Notes under the pieces: generated by a model
What the model was told of the DNA's origin: nothing
Seen by the model: only the letters and a program-made list of their open reading frames with translations
Databases searched by the model: none
Program-made: the position numbers and the translations under genes
Source: CAZDOD01 sp964506935
Lineage (GTDB): Bacteria; Desulfobacterota; Zymogenia; Zymogenales; Zymogenaceae
NCBI GenBank assembly: GCA_964506935.1
Contig: CAZDOD010000179.1
Span: 1 to 5,782, forward strand
Direction: 5' to 3'
Length of the DNA: 5,782 nt
Shown here: piece by piece, positions 1 to 5,782 of the stretch
Position numbering within the stretch: the stretch's first letter is position 1
Layout: the number at the start of each line of letters is the position of its first letter

Positions 1-442
1 CTTTTTTACAGAACGAGATAAGATTAAAGACGCCGAGATACTCCCTCTCGTTCAGGAGCCTTAAGAGTATATTCAGGGCCTCGCCCGGTGCACGGGTTAT
101 ATCATCCAATACCGCAAGCTGTGCCGTCAGGATGCCACCCGGCACTAGTTTCTGTTTGATAAGTTCGCCGCCGCCGTTCCCCGACTCAGGCTCACGAGAT
201 ACTATATACTCACCTATGAGCTCGGAGAGACGTGTATCCCTGTGGAACTGGTAGAAATAGAAATTGAGATTTGCGGCCTTCGCCGTGAGTTCCGCAAGCA
301 TGGTCTTGGCTGTTCCGGGGGCACCCTCGATATAGACGTGCTCACGGGAAAGGAGAGCCAGAAGTATACCCTCCTTTATATCGTCATGTCCAACAACATA
401 CTTGTCGAGTTCTTTTTTGATTCCAGCTACGACGTTGAGCAT
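1..442 (-). CDS. MoxR/RavA-type AAA+ ATPase, N-terminal 147 residues (3' end off left edge)
   Basis: This is the N-terminal part of an AAA+ ATPase of the MoxR/RavA group, a family of chaperone-like ATPases that often help assemble or activate protein or metal-cofactor complexes together with VWA-domain partners. The translation starts MLNVVAGIKKELDKYVVGHD, the usual opening helix and 'VGhd' stretch of the family. Walker A is GAPGTAKT (residues 40-47). Walker B is AVLDDI (about 110-115), followed by TRAPGEALNILL and LNEREY, matching the family's 'DEi.rA....n.LL...nER' block. The second acidic Walker B residue is Asp114, where Glu is usual. Sensor 1, the arginine finger and the lid domain lie beyond the window. 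The start is the ATG at 442-440; GGAGGGG lies at 449-455, six bases upstream. The last residues (YLGVFNLISFCKK) do not look like the usual strand after 'NER', but too few remain to call a frameshift. The gene has its own likely promoter at 553-581, so it probably starts a new unit. The family call is firm; the subfamily and partner are unknown. Confidence 0.88.
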   Translation of the reverse strand, partial: MLNVVAGIKKELDKYVVGHDDIKEGILLALLSREHVYIEGAPGTAKTMLAELTAKAANLNFYFYQFHRDTRLSELIGEYIVSREPESGNGGGELIKQKLVPGGILTAQLAVLDDITRAPGEALNILLRLLNEREYLGVFNLISFCKK

Positions 443-479
443 CTAGATCCCCTCCATATCAGTGTTATTGAATTTCAAA

Positions 480-505
480 AAAACCCATTTTTAACAAAGG
501 GTTTT
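480..505 (-). terminator. A/T-rich hairpin with T-run in the leader of the ATPase gene
   Basis: Read on the minus strand, AAAACCC, a 12-nt spacer and GGGTTTT form a perfect 7-bp inverted repeat, and the T-run continues to seven Ts (477-483). This has the shape of a rho-independent terminator. It is weak, with only three G-C pairs and a long loop. It lies about 100 bp past the ald stop codon but downstream of the predicted promoter at 553-581. It could therefore end ald transcripts, attenuate the ATPase transcript, or be chance in AT-rich DNA. Confidence 0.35.
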
Positions 506-552
506 CCCGAAAAACAGCCCGCCCATAGCATATAGCTTTCGGTGGATTTTAA

Positions 553-581
553 ATTATATCAACAAAACCTATATAAATCAA
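553..581 (-). promoter_or_regulatory. Sigma-70-type promoter for the ATPase gene
   Basis: On the minus strand there is a perfect -10 hexamer TATAAT (558-553) and a -35 hexamer TTGATT (581-576), which matches TTGACA at four of six positions. They are separated by the optimal 17 bp. The site is in AT-rich DNA just after the ald stop codon. It would start transcripts near position 546 and give a leader of roughly 100 nt before the ATG at 442. It is the only convincing promoter I found in the window, though AT-rich intergenic DNA can give such matches by chance. Confidence 0.6.
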
Positions 582-602
582 GATATTATGTGTGAAAAAA
601 TA

Positions 603-1700
603 CTAAATATCCACACATTCTATCTGGAATGCATCACCAACCGCCCTGCAACTGAGCTTCTTTCCTATTATATTTACGCCCTTCTTAAGCGCCTGATCCT
701 CCTCTATTGCACGCTCCACACCCAGATCGGCGATATCAAGGGCATAAGACAGGGTGGCGTTGGTTAGGGCGAATGTGGATGTCCTCGGCACTGCCCCCGG
801 CATATTGGCCACGGCGTAGTGGACAACACCGTCCACCACATATGTCGGGTCGCTGTGGGTCGTGGGCCTCGTAGTCTCAATGCACCCTCCCTGGTCGACG
901 GCTATATCGACGATCGCCGAGCCCTTCTTCATCCTGCCGATCATATCGGCCGTCACGAGATTCGGCGCCTTGGCACCCGGTATGAGCACGGACCCGATGA
1001 CGAGATCTGCACCCAATACCTCCTCCTCGATGTTCGCCCTATTGGACATCACGGTGACCACATGCCCCCCCATGATGTCGTAGATGTATTTGAGCTTTGC
1101 GGGGTTGATATCGAGAATCGACACCCTCGCCCCCATACCCACGGCGATAAAGCAGGCGTTAGAACCGGCGATCCCGGCGCCTAAGATCGTAACCTTGGCC
1201 GGAGGCACGCCCGAAACCCCTGAGATCAGGATACCCATGCCGCCGCCTATGGCCTCAAGACACCTTGCACCCATCTGGACCGAAAGCCTCCCCGCCACCT
1301 CGCTCATTGGCGCAAGGAGTGGGAGCGAGCCGTCGATAAGCTGTATCGTCTCGTATGCGATCGCCGTGACGTTGGTTCCGAGAAGCTTCTCGGTAAGGTT
1401 CCTATCCGCGGCGAGATGGAGATATGTAAAGAGTATCTGGTCGTCTATAAGGCTGAACTCGGGGCCGAGCGGCTCTTTTACCTTGATGATCATCTCCGCC
1501 TCTGACCAGACGGATTCACGATCGGGGAGTATCTTCGCTCCCGCCGCTACGTACTCCTCATCATTAAGACCGCTCCCCAGTCCCGCCCCCTTTTCTATGT
1601 AGACATCGTGCCCGTGTCCAACGAAGGCCGACGCCCCTGCTGGGGTCAGGGCCACCCTATTCTCTTCTGCCTTTATTTCTTTGGGAACCCCAACCTTCAT
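603..1700 (-). CDS. ald: Alanine dehydrogenase, NAD-dependent
   Basis: A cytoplasmic enzyme that reversibly converts L-alanine and NAD+ to pyruvate, ammonia and NADH. At 365 residues it is complete and close to the usual 370 or so. The opening MKVGVPKEIKAEENRVALTP is the family signature. By alignment from memory with characterised Ald proteins, the substrate and catalytic residues are present: Arg15, Lys75 (in IKVKEP), His95 (in FTYLHLAAD), Ser133 (in APMSEVAGR) and Asp269 (in DIAVDQGG). The Rossmann glycine loop is GAGIAG (174-179), and Asp197 at the end of the next strand (VSILD) indicates NAD rather than NADP. The late motif HYAVANMPGAVPRTST (294-309) is also typical. The ATG is supported by AAGGAG eight bases upstream (1709-1714). 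The permease gene lies 147 bp upstream on the same strand, suggesting joint use in amino acid uptake and catabolism. I found no convincing dedicated promoter, so it may be read through from upstream. Confidence 0.97.
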   Translation of the reverse strand: MKVGVPKEIKAEENRVALTPAGASAFVGHGHDVYIEKGAGLGSGLNDEEYVAAGAKILPDRESVWSEAEMIIKVKEPLGPEFSLIDDQILFTYLHLAADRNLTEKLLGTNVTAIAYETIQLIDGSLPLLAPMSEVAGRLSVQMGARCLEAIGGGMGILISGVSGVPPAKVTILGAGIAGSNACFIAVGMGARVSILDINPAKLKYIYDIMGGHVVTVMSNRANIEEEVLGADLVIGSVLIPGAKAPNLVTADMIGRMKKGSAIVDIAVDQGGCIETTRPTTHSDPTYVVDGVVHYAVANMPGAVPRTSTFALTNATLSYALDIADLGVERAIEEDQALKKGVNIIGKKLSCRAVGDAFQIECVDI

Positions 1701-1780
1701 CTCCCAAACTCCTTATAGCAAAAAAATCTCGAAAAACCAAATATTTACCAACACCGTCACTACGCACCCAAAAACCGACC

Positions 1781-1798
1781 GAAGGGAAAAATCCCTTC
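1781..1798 (-). terminator. Perfect 7-bp hairpin between permease gene and ald
   Basis: GAAGGGA and TCCCTTC form a perfect inverted repeat around a 4-nt loop (TTTT on the minus strand). It lies 50 bp past the permease stop codon. A run of five Ts follows only after GGTCGG, so it is not a textbook intrinsic terminator. It could be a weak terminator, a stabilising 3'-end hairpin for the permease message that lowers ald expression, or a protein-binding palindrome. Confidence 0.4.
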
Positions 1799-1847
1799 AT
1801 TGTGTAGATTTCCTATGCGTCTTTAACTATCGACACCATCCAAATTT

Positions 1848-3194
1848 TTAACCTGCGCCGGGGCGCCTCCTCCTCGGGACCCGCTCTGCCATCTTCCTCT
1901 CATAGGCCGCCCTCAACATCGGAACAACAATAACGGTATAGAGGAAACATACCAAAAAGACACAAAGCATGATGTAAAGGACAGATATATCCTCCTGATA
2001 AATCCCGACTAAAAGGACGAGAAAAAAGAGTATCGCCACCAGTGGAATAACGATGCCGAACGGGATCTTGAACGGTCTCTTCTCATCCCTCTTTGAAAAC
2101 CGGAGTTTTATCACCGACGACGCCATGACTATATAGATGATTATCTCGATGGCGGCGGCAACCATGATAAGCCTTATATATGATTTGGTGATGAAGATGT
2201 AGGTTGAGATTAACAATGCAATACCGAAGAGAATCAAAATGGCGGCCCAAGGAGTTGCATAGTCGGGGTGAATTTTTGAGAAGACCCTCGGCAGTACATT
2301 GTCCCTCCCCATGGCGTATGTGAACCGGGAGAAGTTCAAAAAGCCCGCGTTGTAAGACGTCACGGATGCGAGGATGCTCATGATTACGAAAACGTAGGCG
2401 CCTAAAGTCCCGAAGAGTTTTTTCCCCACCATTATGTGGGGGGCAGCGGACCCTGCGAGAATCTCCTTCGGTATCACCGCCGTCATCCCAGTGATGAATA
2501 CAACGTATGTAATACACAAGATTCCTATCGCCAAGAGCATCCCCTTGGCTATCATGCTGCTATCGGTGACCTCCTCTGCAAGTGGAGTAACCCACTCAAA
2601 CGCCACATAGAGAAAGACACCCAGGGCGGCCGCCGTAAATACGCTTTCTGCCCCTCCCGTATGAAAAAGCTCTTTTACCTCGACGCCGTAAGTCCCGATG
2701 GCGTAAAAACCCACCAAAAGCATAAAGGCTATCATCGTGTATGACAAGACGTCCTGCACCCATCCCGTAATGGCGACCCCCCTGATATTTATGAGGGCGA
2801 TGACCCCCAGAAATAAAAAGACCCACACCATATGGTGGACATTTGGGATTACCTCCCGTATCACACTGCTCAGGATGTAGGTTTCGGGCCCCGTTACGGC
2901 GATGGCACATCCGACATAGAATGCACCTACGGTAATTGCGGCCTTTTCCCCGAAGGCACGCTCGATAAAGAGCTTTATGCCCGCGGCCGAAGGATACATC
3001 CCGTTCAGTTCAGAAAAACATAAGGCGGCAAAGATACACATGATTCCTGCAACGAGAATCGATATCCACGCCGCCTCTCCAGCCACCTTATTGGCCACCT
3101 CTATCCCCGCGATATAGCAGGACGTAGCCATGGCAAGACCCGCACTGGTCGATACTACCGTCCTGAGCTTAACGACCTTTCTCAGCTCTGTCAT
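1848..3194 (-). CDS. APC-superfamily amino acid permease
   Basis: An inner-membrane secondary transporter of the amino acid-polyamine-organocation (APC) superfamily, which usually moves amino acids with protons or by exchange. The 448-residue protein is complete and has about twelve hydrophobic helices, roughly at 14-34, 42-62, 86-110, 122-140, 148-168, 185-206, 216-240, 262-285, 315-332, 338-361, 379-398 and 403-426. Family marks are the small-residue-rich helix 1 (STSAGLAMATSCYIAG), FEWVTPLAEEV (199-209) at helix 6, and the helix 8 to loop block FTYAMGRDNVLPRVFSKIHP (291-310), followed by ATPWAAI. The C-terminus is a short basic tail with five consecutive arginines-plus-proline neighbours (PRRRRPGAG). 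The ATG has GAGGGA at 3201-3206, six bases upstream. It follows the SCP2-like gene by 50 bp and precedes ald, so alanine or a related small neutral amino acid is a reasonable guess at the substrate. The sequence alone does not prove this. Confidence 0.93.
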   Translation of the reverse strand: MTELRKVVKLRTVVSTSAGLAMATSCYIAGIEVANKVAGEAAWISILVAGIMCIFAALCFSELNGMYPSAAGIKLFIERAFGEKAAITVGAFYVGCAIAVTGPETYILSSVIREVIPNVHHMVWVFLFLGVIALINIRGVAITGWVQDVLSYTMIAFMLLVGFYAIGTYGVEVKELFHTGGAESVFTAAALGVFLYVAFEWVTPLAEEVTDSSMIAKGMLLAIGILCITYVVFITGMTAVIPKEILAGSAAPHIMVGKKLFGTLGAYVFVIMSILASVTSYNAGFLNFSRFTYAMGRDNVLPRVFSKIHPDYATPWAAILILFGIALLISTYIFITKSYIRLIMVAAAIEIIIYIVMASSVIKLRFSKRDEKRPFKIPFGIVIPLVAILFFLVLLVGIYQEDISVLYIMLCVFLVCFLYTVIVVPMLRAAYERKMAERVPRRRRPGAG

Positions 3195-3244
3195 GAGTAT
3201 TCCCTCAAATCAAGATAGTTTTAATCGATACCTTGTTTCCCGGG

Positions 3245-4021
3245 TCACGCCTCCTTTATCCATGAGTCGATCTTGAGCATAAAGTTACCAAGGTACATGC
3301 CGTATTCCGGCGATCCCTCCTGAACCAGATACCCTCCCCTGATCGCCTGCAATAGATCCACCTCATTGGTGAGGACCTTGATCGCTTTATCAACCCCCTG
3401 AAACTGCATGTCAATGAATGGCCTCTTTCTCGTGTAGAGCCCCCTTCCGGCCTTCGTCTTGCCGTGCTTTATCCGAAGATATGCGTATGGCCCGTCGGGG
3501 ACACACGTCCACTGGAAGACACGATCGGGCATCTTCTTCGTGAACTCGCAAAAATCCTCATATCCCGCCTTGTTCATCTGAGACAGGGCCGAGCTCAGCA
3601 TATAGAAGAGGAGCTTGACCTTCATCTTCTTCTTTGCCGGATCCTTCGGTTTTTTGGTGGGGAGAAGGATTGTCAGGCCCAAAAGGAGGGGCACGACCTT
3701 TAGAAGTATCCCCAGCTTTGTCATCCCCTTGATCTTCGGCATGGCGATCTTTCCCCCGAAAAAGGCGTTTAGCTGCCCCGGGTTTTTGAAGATGAAATTC
3801 ACATCGGGATTTTCGCTCCGCTCGAACTTTATCTCTGGGACTCCATCAACGAAATTCAGCTGTGTAACGAGGTCATCGTAATCTTTCACTTCAAACTGAA
3901 CGACCGCATTAAATCCCCTGTATTTTTCACGCATCTTGGGGTCGTCCTCAACGAGTACCTTTACGAGGGGGACGGCGGCCCTAAGCATTATCCGAGCAAG
4001 GATATATTTTTCGTCAGGCAT
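3245..4021 (-). CDS. Putative tandem SCP2-like lipid-binding protein
   Basis: I recognise this only by pattern. The second half (about 165-255) reads like an SCP2 sterol-carrier fold: a strand pair (VFQWTCVPDG, YAYLRIKHGK), 'PFIDMQFQG', a helix DKAIKVLTNEVDLLQAI, then GGYLVQEGSPEYGMYLGNFM, which matches the usual 'G...v.G....a..l' end. The first half (about 36-118) has a similar order: VVQFEVKD, a strand pair, NPDVNFIFKN, LNAFFGGKIAM, then a hydrophobic helix (LGILLKVVPLLLGLTILL, 103-120). It may be a diverged copy of the same domain. A lysine-rich linker (PTKKPKDPAKKKMKVK, 121-136) joins the halves. SCP2 domains bind lipids or fatty acyl-CoA; the ligand here is unknown. I see no signal peptide, and the internal hydrophobic stretch could be a lipid-pocket helix or a membrane contact. 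AAGGAGG at 4026-4032 supports the ATG. It starts only 16 bp after the transketolase gene, so it is almost certainly co-transcribed. Confidence 0.7.
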   Translation of the reverse strand: MPDEKYILARIMLRAAVPLVKVLVEDDPKMREKYRGFNAVVQFEVKDYDDLVTQLNFVDGVPEIKFERSENPDVNFIFKNPGQLNAFFGGKIAMPKIKGMTKLGILLKVVPLLLGLTILLPTKKPKDPAKKKMKVKLLFYMLSSALSQMNKAGYEDFCEFTKKMPDRVFQWTCVPDGPYAYLRIKHGKTKAGRGLYTRKRPFIDMQFQGVDKAIKVLTNEVDLLQAIRGGYLVQEGSPEYGMYLGNFMLKIDSWIKEA

Positions 4022-4037
4022 ATCGCCTCCTTATTTT

Positions 4038-5057
4038 TTATAGTTCGTCTTCCCAGTCCTCGTCTTCCTCATATTCCTTCCCTAAGACCTCGCGAACCGT
4101 CTCTATGATGCCGTTTGAATCGAGTTTGTAGTGGCTGTAGAGATCCTCGGGATAACCGACGGGCGCAAATTCGTCGGGGATCCCCACCCTCTTGAATGCG
4201 CATCCCTTGCCGAGATCGGCGATTACCTCAGAAACGGCGCTGCCGAGCCCTCCGATGATGTTATGTTCCTCGAAGGTAATAATCCTCCTCGTCTCTTTTA
4301 CCGCTTTTTCGATGACCTCGCGATCGATCGGCTTTATCGTGTGCATATTGATGACCCTGATCGAGAGCTTGTCGTTCTTTTTGAGGTAGTCGGCGGCATC
4401 AACCGCCGCGACGAGAGGCGTGCCGCATGCGATGATAGTAAGATCGCTGCCCTCACGCATCACGCGTGCCTTTCCAATCTTATAATCGAATTTGTCGTCC
4501 TTGTTTACTCGGGGCTCAAAACCCCTCCCTATCCTGATGTATACCGGTCCCTCCCAGTCGACACATGCCTGCACCGCTTTTCCCGTCTCGTAGCCGTCCG
4601 ACGGGACGATGACCGTCATGTTTGCAAACGATCTTACAATTGCGATGTCTTCGGTGCAGTGGTGCGTCGTCCCCGCCTGCCCGAAGGAAATCCCCGCATG
4701 TGTTGCGATGATCTTGCAGTTGAGTTTCTGATAACATATATCGGTCCTTACCTGCTCGGCCGCACGCATCGATGTGAACACCGCAAACGTCGACACAAAC
4801 GGGATAAAGCCTGCAAGTGCGAATCCCGCTGCAATACCGAATAGATTCTGTTCGGCGATTCCAACGTTGTAAAATCGATTCGGGAACTTCTCGCCGAACT
4901 TGCCGATTTTGGTCGATTTGGCAAGATCTGCGGTCAACGCCACGATCTCGGGTCTCTTGGAACCCAAGTGTGTCAAAACCTCGCCGTAGATCTCAGCCGC
5001 CGTTAATTTATCACCGTCGAGAACAGTCCATGTCAGGCCTCCAACCTGTTCTTCCAT
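4038..5057 (-). CDS. Transketolase, C-terminal subunit (split enzyme)
   Basis: This is the pyrimidine-binding plus C-terminal half of a two-subunit transketolase, which transfers two-carbon ketol units between sugar phosphates with thiamine diphosphate (TPP). It is 339 residues and complete. The Pyr domain covers about 17-185 and the transketolase C-terminal domain about 200-325. NVGIAEQNLFGIAAG (64-78) carries Glu69, the conserved glutamate that activates the cofactor aminopyrimidine. ATHAGISFGQAGTTHHCTED (118-137) and YIRIGRG (173-179) are the expected active-site and phosphate-contact regions, and INMHTIKPID and FEEHNIIGGLGSA are typical of the C-terminal domain. The ATG has a perfect AAGGAGG at 5064-5070 with six-base spacing. 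The N-terminal subunit gene ends 29 bp upstream. The last 13 residues (KEYEEDEDWEDEL) are strongly acidic and look like an added tail. A relative acting on another sugar, or a deoxyxylulose-phosphate-synthase-like activity, is less likely but not excluded. Confidence 0.95.
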   Translation of the reverse strand: MEEQVGGLTWTVLDGDKLTAAEIYGEVLTHLGSKRPEIVALTADLAKSTKIGKFGEKFPNRFYNVGIAEQNLFGIAAGFALAGFIPFVSTFAVFTSMRAAEQVRTDICYQKLNCKIIATHAGISFGQAGTTHHCTEDIAIVRSFANMTVIVPSDGYETGKAVQACVDWEGPVYIRIGRGFEPRVNKDDKFDYKIGKARVMREGSDLTIIACGTPLVAAVDAADYLKKNDKLSIRVINMHTIKPIDREVIEKAVKETRRIITFEEHNIIGGLGSAVSEVIADLGKGCAFKRVGIPDEFAPVGYPEDLYSHYKLDSNGIIETVREVLGKEYEEDEDWEDEL

Positions 5058-5086
5058 GGCGTACCTCCTTTCTTTCTTAGTATATA

Positions 5087-5782
5087 CTATTTGCCATACA
5101 TCTGATCGATGGACTTTAACGCCTTCCTGGCGTTATCCGCATCAATCCCGCCGTAGTGCCAAGCGGGGACTCCCTCCATGAAATCGACTCCCTTACCCTT
5201 GATCGTATTGGCGATGATGACAAACGGGCCGTCCTTGTAGGCAATTGCTTCATCGATGGCATTGCAAAGCTCATGGAAATCGTGCCCATTAACCGTTTTT
5301 ACCTTCCAGCCGAAGGCAATCCATTTGTCATCAAGAGGATCGATGTCCATGATCTCTTTTGTCGGCCCATCAATACAGAGTAGATTTTTATCGATGATCC
5401 CGATGAGGTTATTGAGTCTATAATGGGTTGCCGACATAGCCGCCTCCCATATCGTCCCCTCCGCCTGTTCGCCGTCACCCATAATGCAGTAGGTGAGATA
5501 CCTCTTTTTGGCAAGCCTCGCTCCTAGGGCGAGCCCCACCGCCATCGAAAGGCCATGGCCCAGAGAACCGGTCGATGCATCGACACCCTTAACCTTAAGG
5601 CCATCGAGGTGCATGCCGAATGGGGAACCCGTATGATTGAAATCCTCGAGAAGCTCCTTTTTAAAATATCCCCTCTCCGCTAAAACCGGTGCATATCCGA
5701 CCCCACCATGACCTTTTGATAGGATCACACGATCGCGATCCGGCCAATCAGGTTTTTTGGGATCGATATTGAGATATTTGAA
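5087..5782 (-). CDS. Transketolase, N-terminal subunit (5' end off right edge)
   Basis: This is the TPP diphosphate-binding half of the split transketolase and pairs with the gene 29 bp downstream. The frame is open to the window edge: before VILSKGHGG it reads FKYLNIDPKKPDWPDRDR, which matches family members. The GTG at 5728 is therefore internal, not the start. The 231 visible residues probably lack about 40-55 at the N-terminus, given the usual 270-285. In the visible numbering, LSKGHGG has His25, DASTGSLGHGLSMAVGLALG (68-87) has His76, and the Mg-TPP motif begins at GDGEQAEGT (102-110) and ends in IIDKN (129-133). IKGKGVDFMEGVPAWHYG (194-211) is the usual late loop with an active-site histidine. 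The stop is TAG at 5089-5087. The match to the family is clear; which sugar phosphates it uses cannot be told from sequence. Confidence 0.95.
   Translation of the reverse strand, partial: FKYLNIDPKKPDWPDRDRVILSKGHGGVGYAPVLAERGYFKKELLEDFNHTGSPFGMHLDGLKVKGVDASTGSLGHGLSMAVGLALGARLAKKRYLTYCIMGDGEQAEGTIWEAAMSATHYRLNNLIGIIDKNLLCIDGPTKEIMDIDPLDDKWIAFGWKVKTVNGHDFHELCNAIDEAIAYKDGPFVIIANTIKGKGVDFMEGVPAWHYGGIDADNARKALKSIDQMYGK

Noticed and set aside
242..535. A 97-codon plus-strand frame covering the ATPase start and its leader.
   Set aside because: It overlaps the Walker A coding region of the ATPase on the other strand and has no recognisable features of its own.
1084..1602. A 172-codon plus-strand frame, plus another at 819-1184, opposite ald.
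   Set aside because: Both are antisense to a firm alanine dehydrogenase with all catalytic motifs; their translations are low-quality Pro/Ser-rich or Arg/His-rich sequence.
1742..1771. Possible ald promoter, TTGGGT-18-TAAATA on the minus strand.
   Set aside because: Both hexamers are poor matches and the spacing is not optimal. The nearby TATAAG (about 1711-1716) overlaps the ribosome site and so is not a believable -10 either.
4038..4049. C-terminal EDEL resembling a KDEL-type retention signal.
   Set aside because: The gene is bacterial with a Shine-Dalgarno site; the match is a by-product of the acidic tail.
4131..4844. A 237-codon open frame on the plus strand opposite the transketolase C-terminal subunit.
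   Set aside because: It lies wholly antisense to a clearly conserved gene, its protein is rich in Arg, Cys and His with no recognisable domain, and the openness follows from the codon usage of the real gene.
5726..5728. GTG as the start of the transketolase N-terminal subunit.
   Set aside because: The 18 codons upstream to the window edge encode residues typical of the family (DPKKPDWPDRDR), so the true start is outside the window.

Overview
All the genes I can support lie on the minus strand, so transcription runs from the right edge of the window to the left. In transcription order they are: the N-terminal half of a split transketolase (5' end off the right edge), the C-terminal half, a 258-residue protein that looks like two SCP2-type lipid-binding domains, a 12-helix APC-family amino acid permease, alanine dehydrogenase (ald), and the N-terminal part of a MoxR/RavA-type AAA+ ATPase (C-terminal part off the left edge).

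The first four genes are tightly spaced (29, 16 and 50 bp). The three with visible starts have Shine-Dalgarno sequences, two of them a perfect AAGGAGG, so they look like one operon. A 147-bp gap with a 7-bp hairpin separates the permease from ald. A 160-bp AT-rich gap separates ald from the ATPase. That second gap contains the best promoter in the window, a TTGATT-17-TATAAT match, followed by a leader of about 100 nt with an A/T-rich hairpin and T-run.

Functionally, the permease and ald form a plausible module that takes up an amino acid and oxidatively deaminates alanine to pyruvate, NH3 and NADH. The transketolase pair provides two-carbon transfer between sugar phosphates, using thiamine diphosphate (TPP). 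Nothing in the sequence says what the SCP2-like protein does beside these genes. The ATPase probably starts a separate unit, since MoxR proteins usually work with VWA-domain and DUF58 proteins encoded next to them.

The organism is a bacterium with roughly 50% GC and strong GGAGG ribosome sites. Split transketolase, NAD-type alanine dehydrogenase and SCP2-like proteins would fit an anaerobic Desulfobacterota-like or similar uncultured lineage, but this is a weak inference from gene content. I see no mobile element, CRISPR array, tRNA or rRNA. The window is largely ordinary metabolism. The points most worth checking are the SCP2-like protein in its operon, the moxR leader, and the Asp-Asp Walker B of the ATPase.
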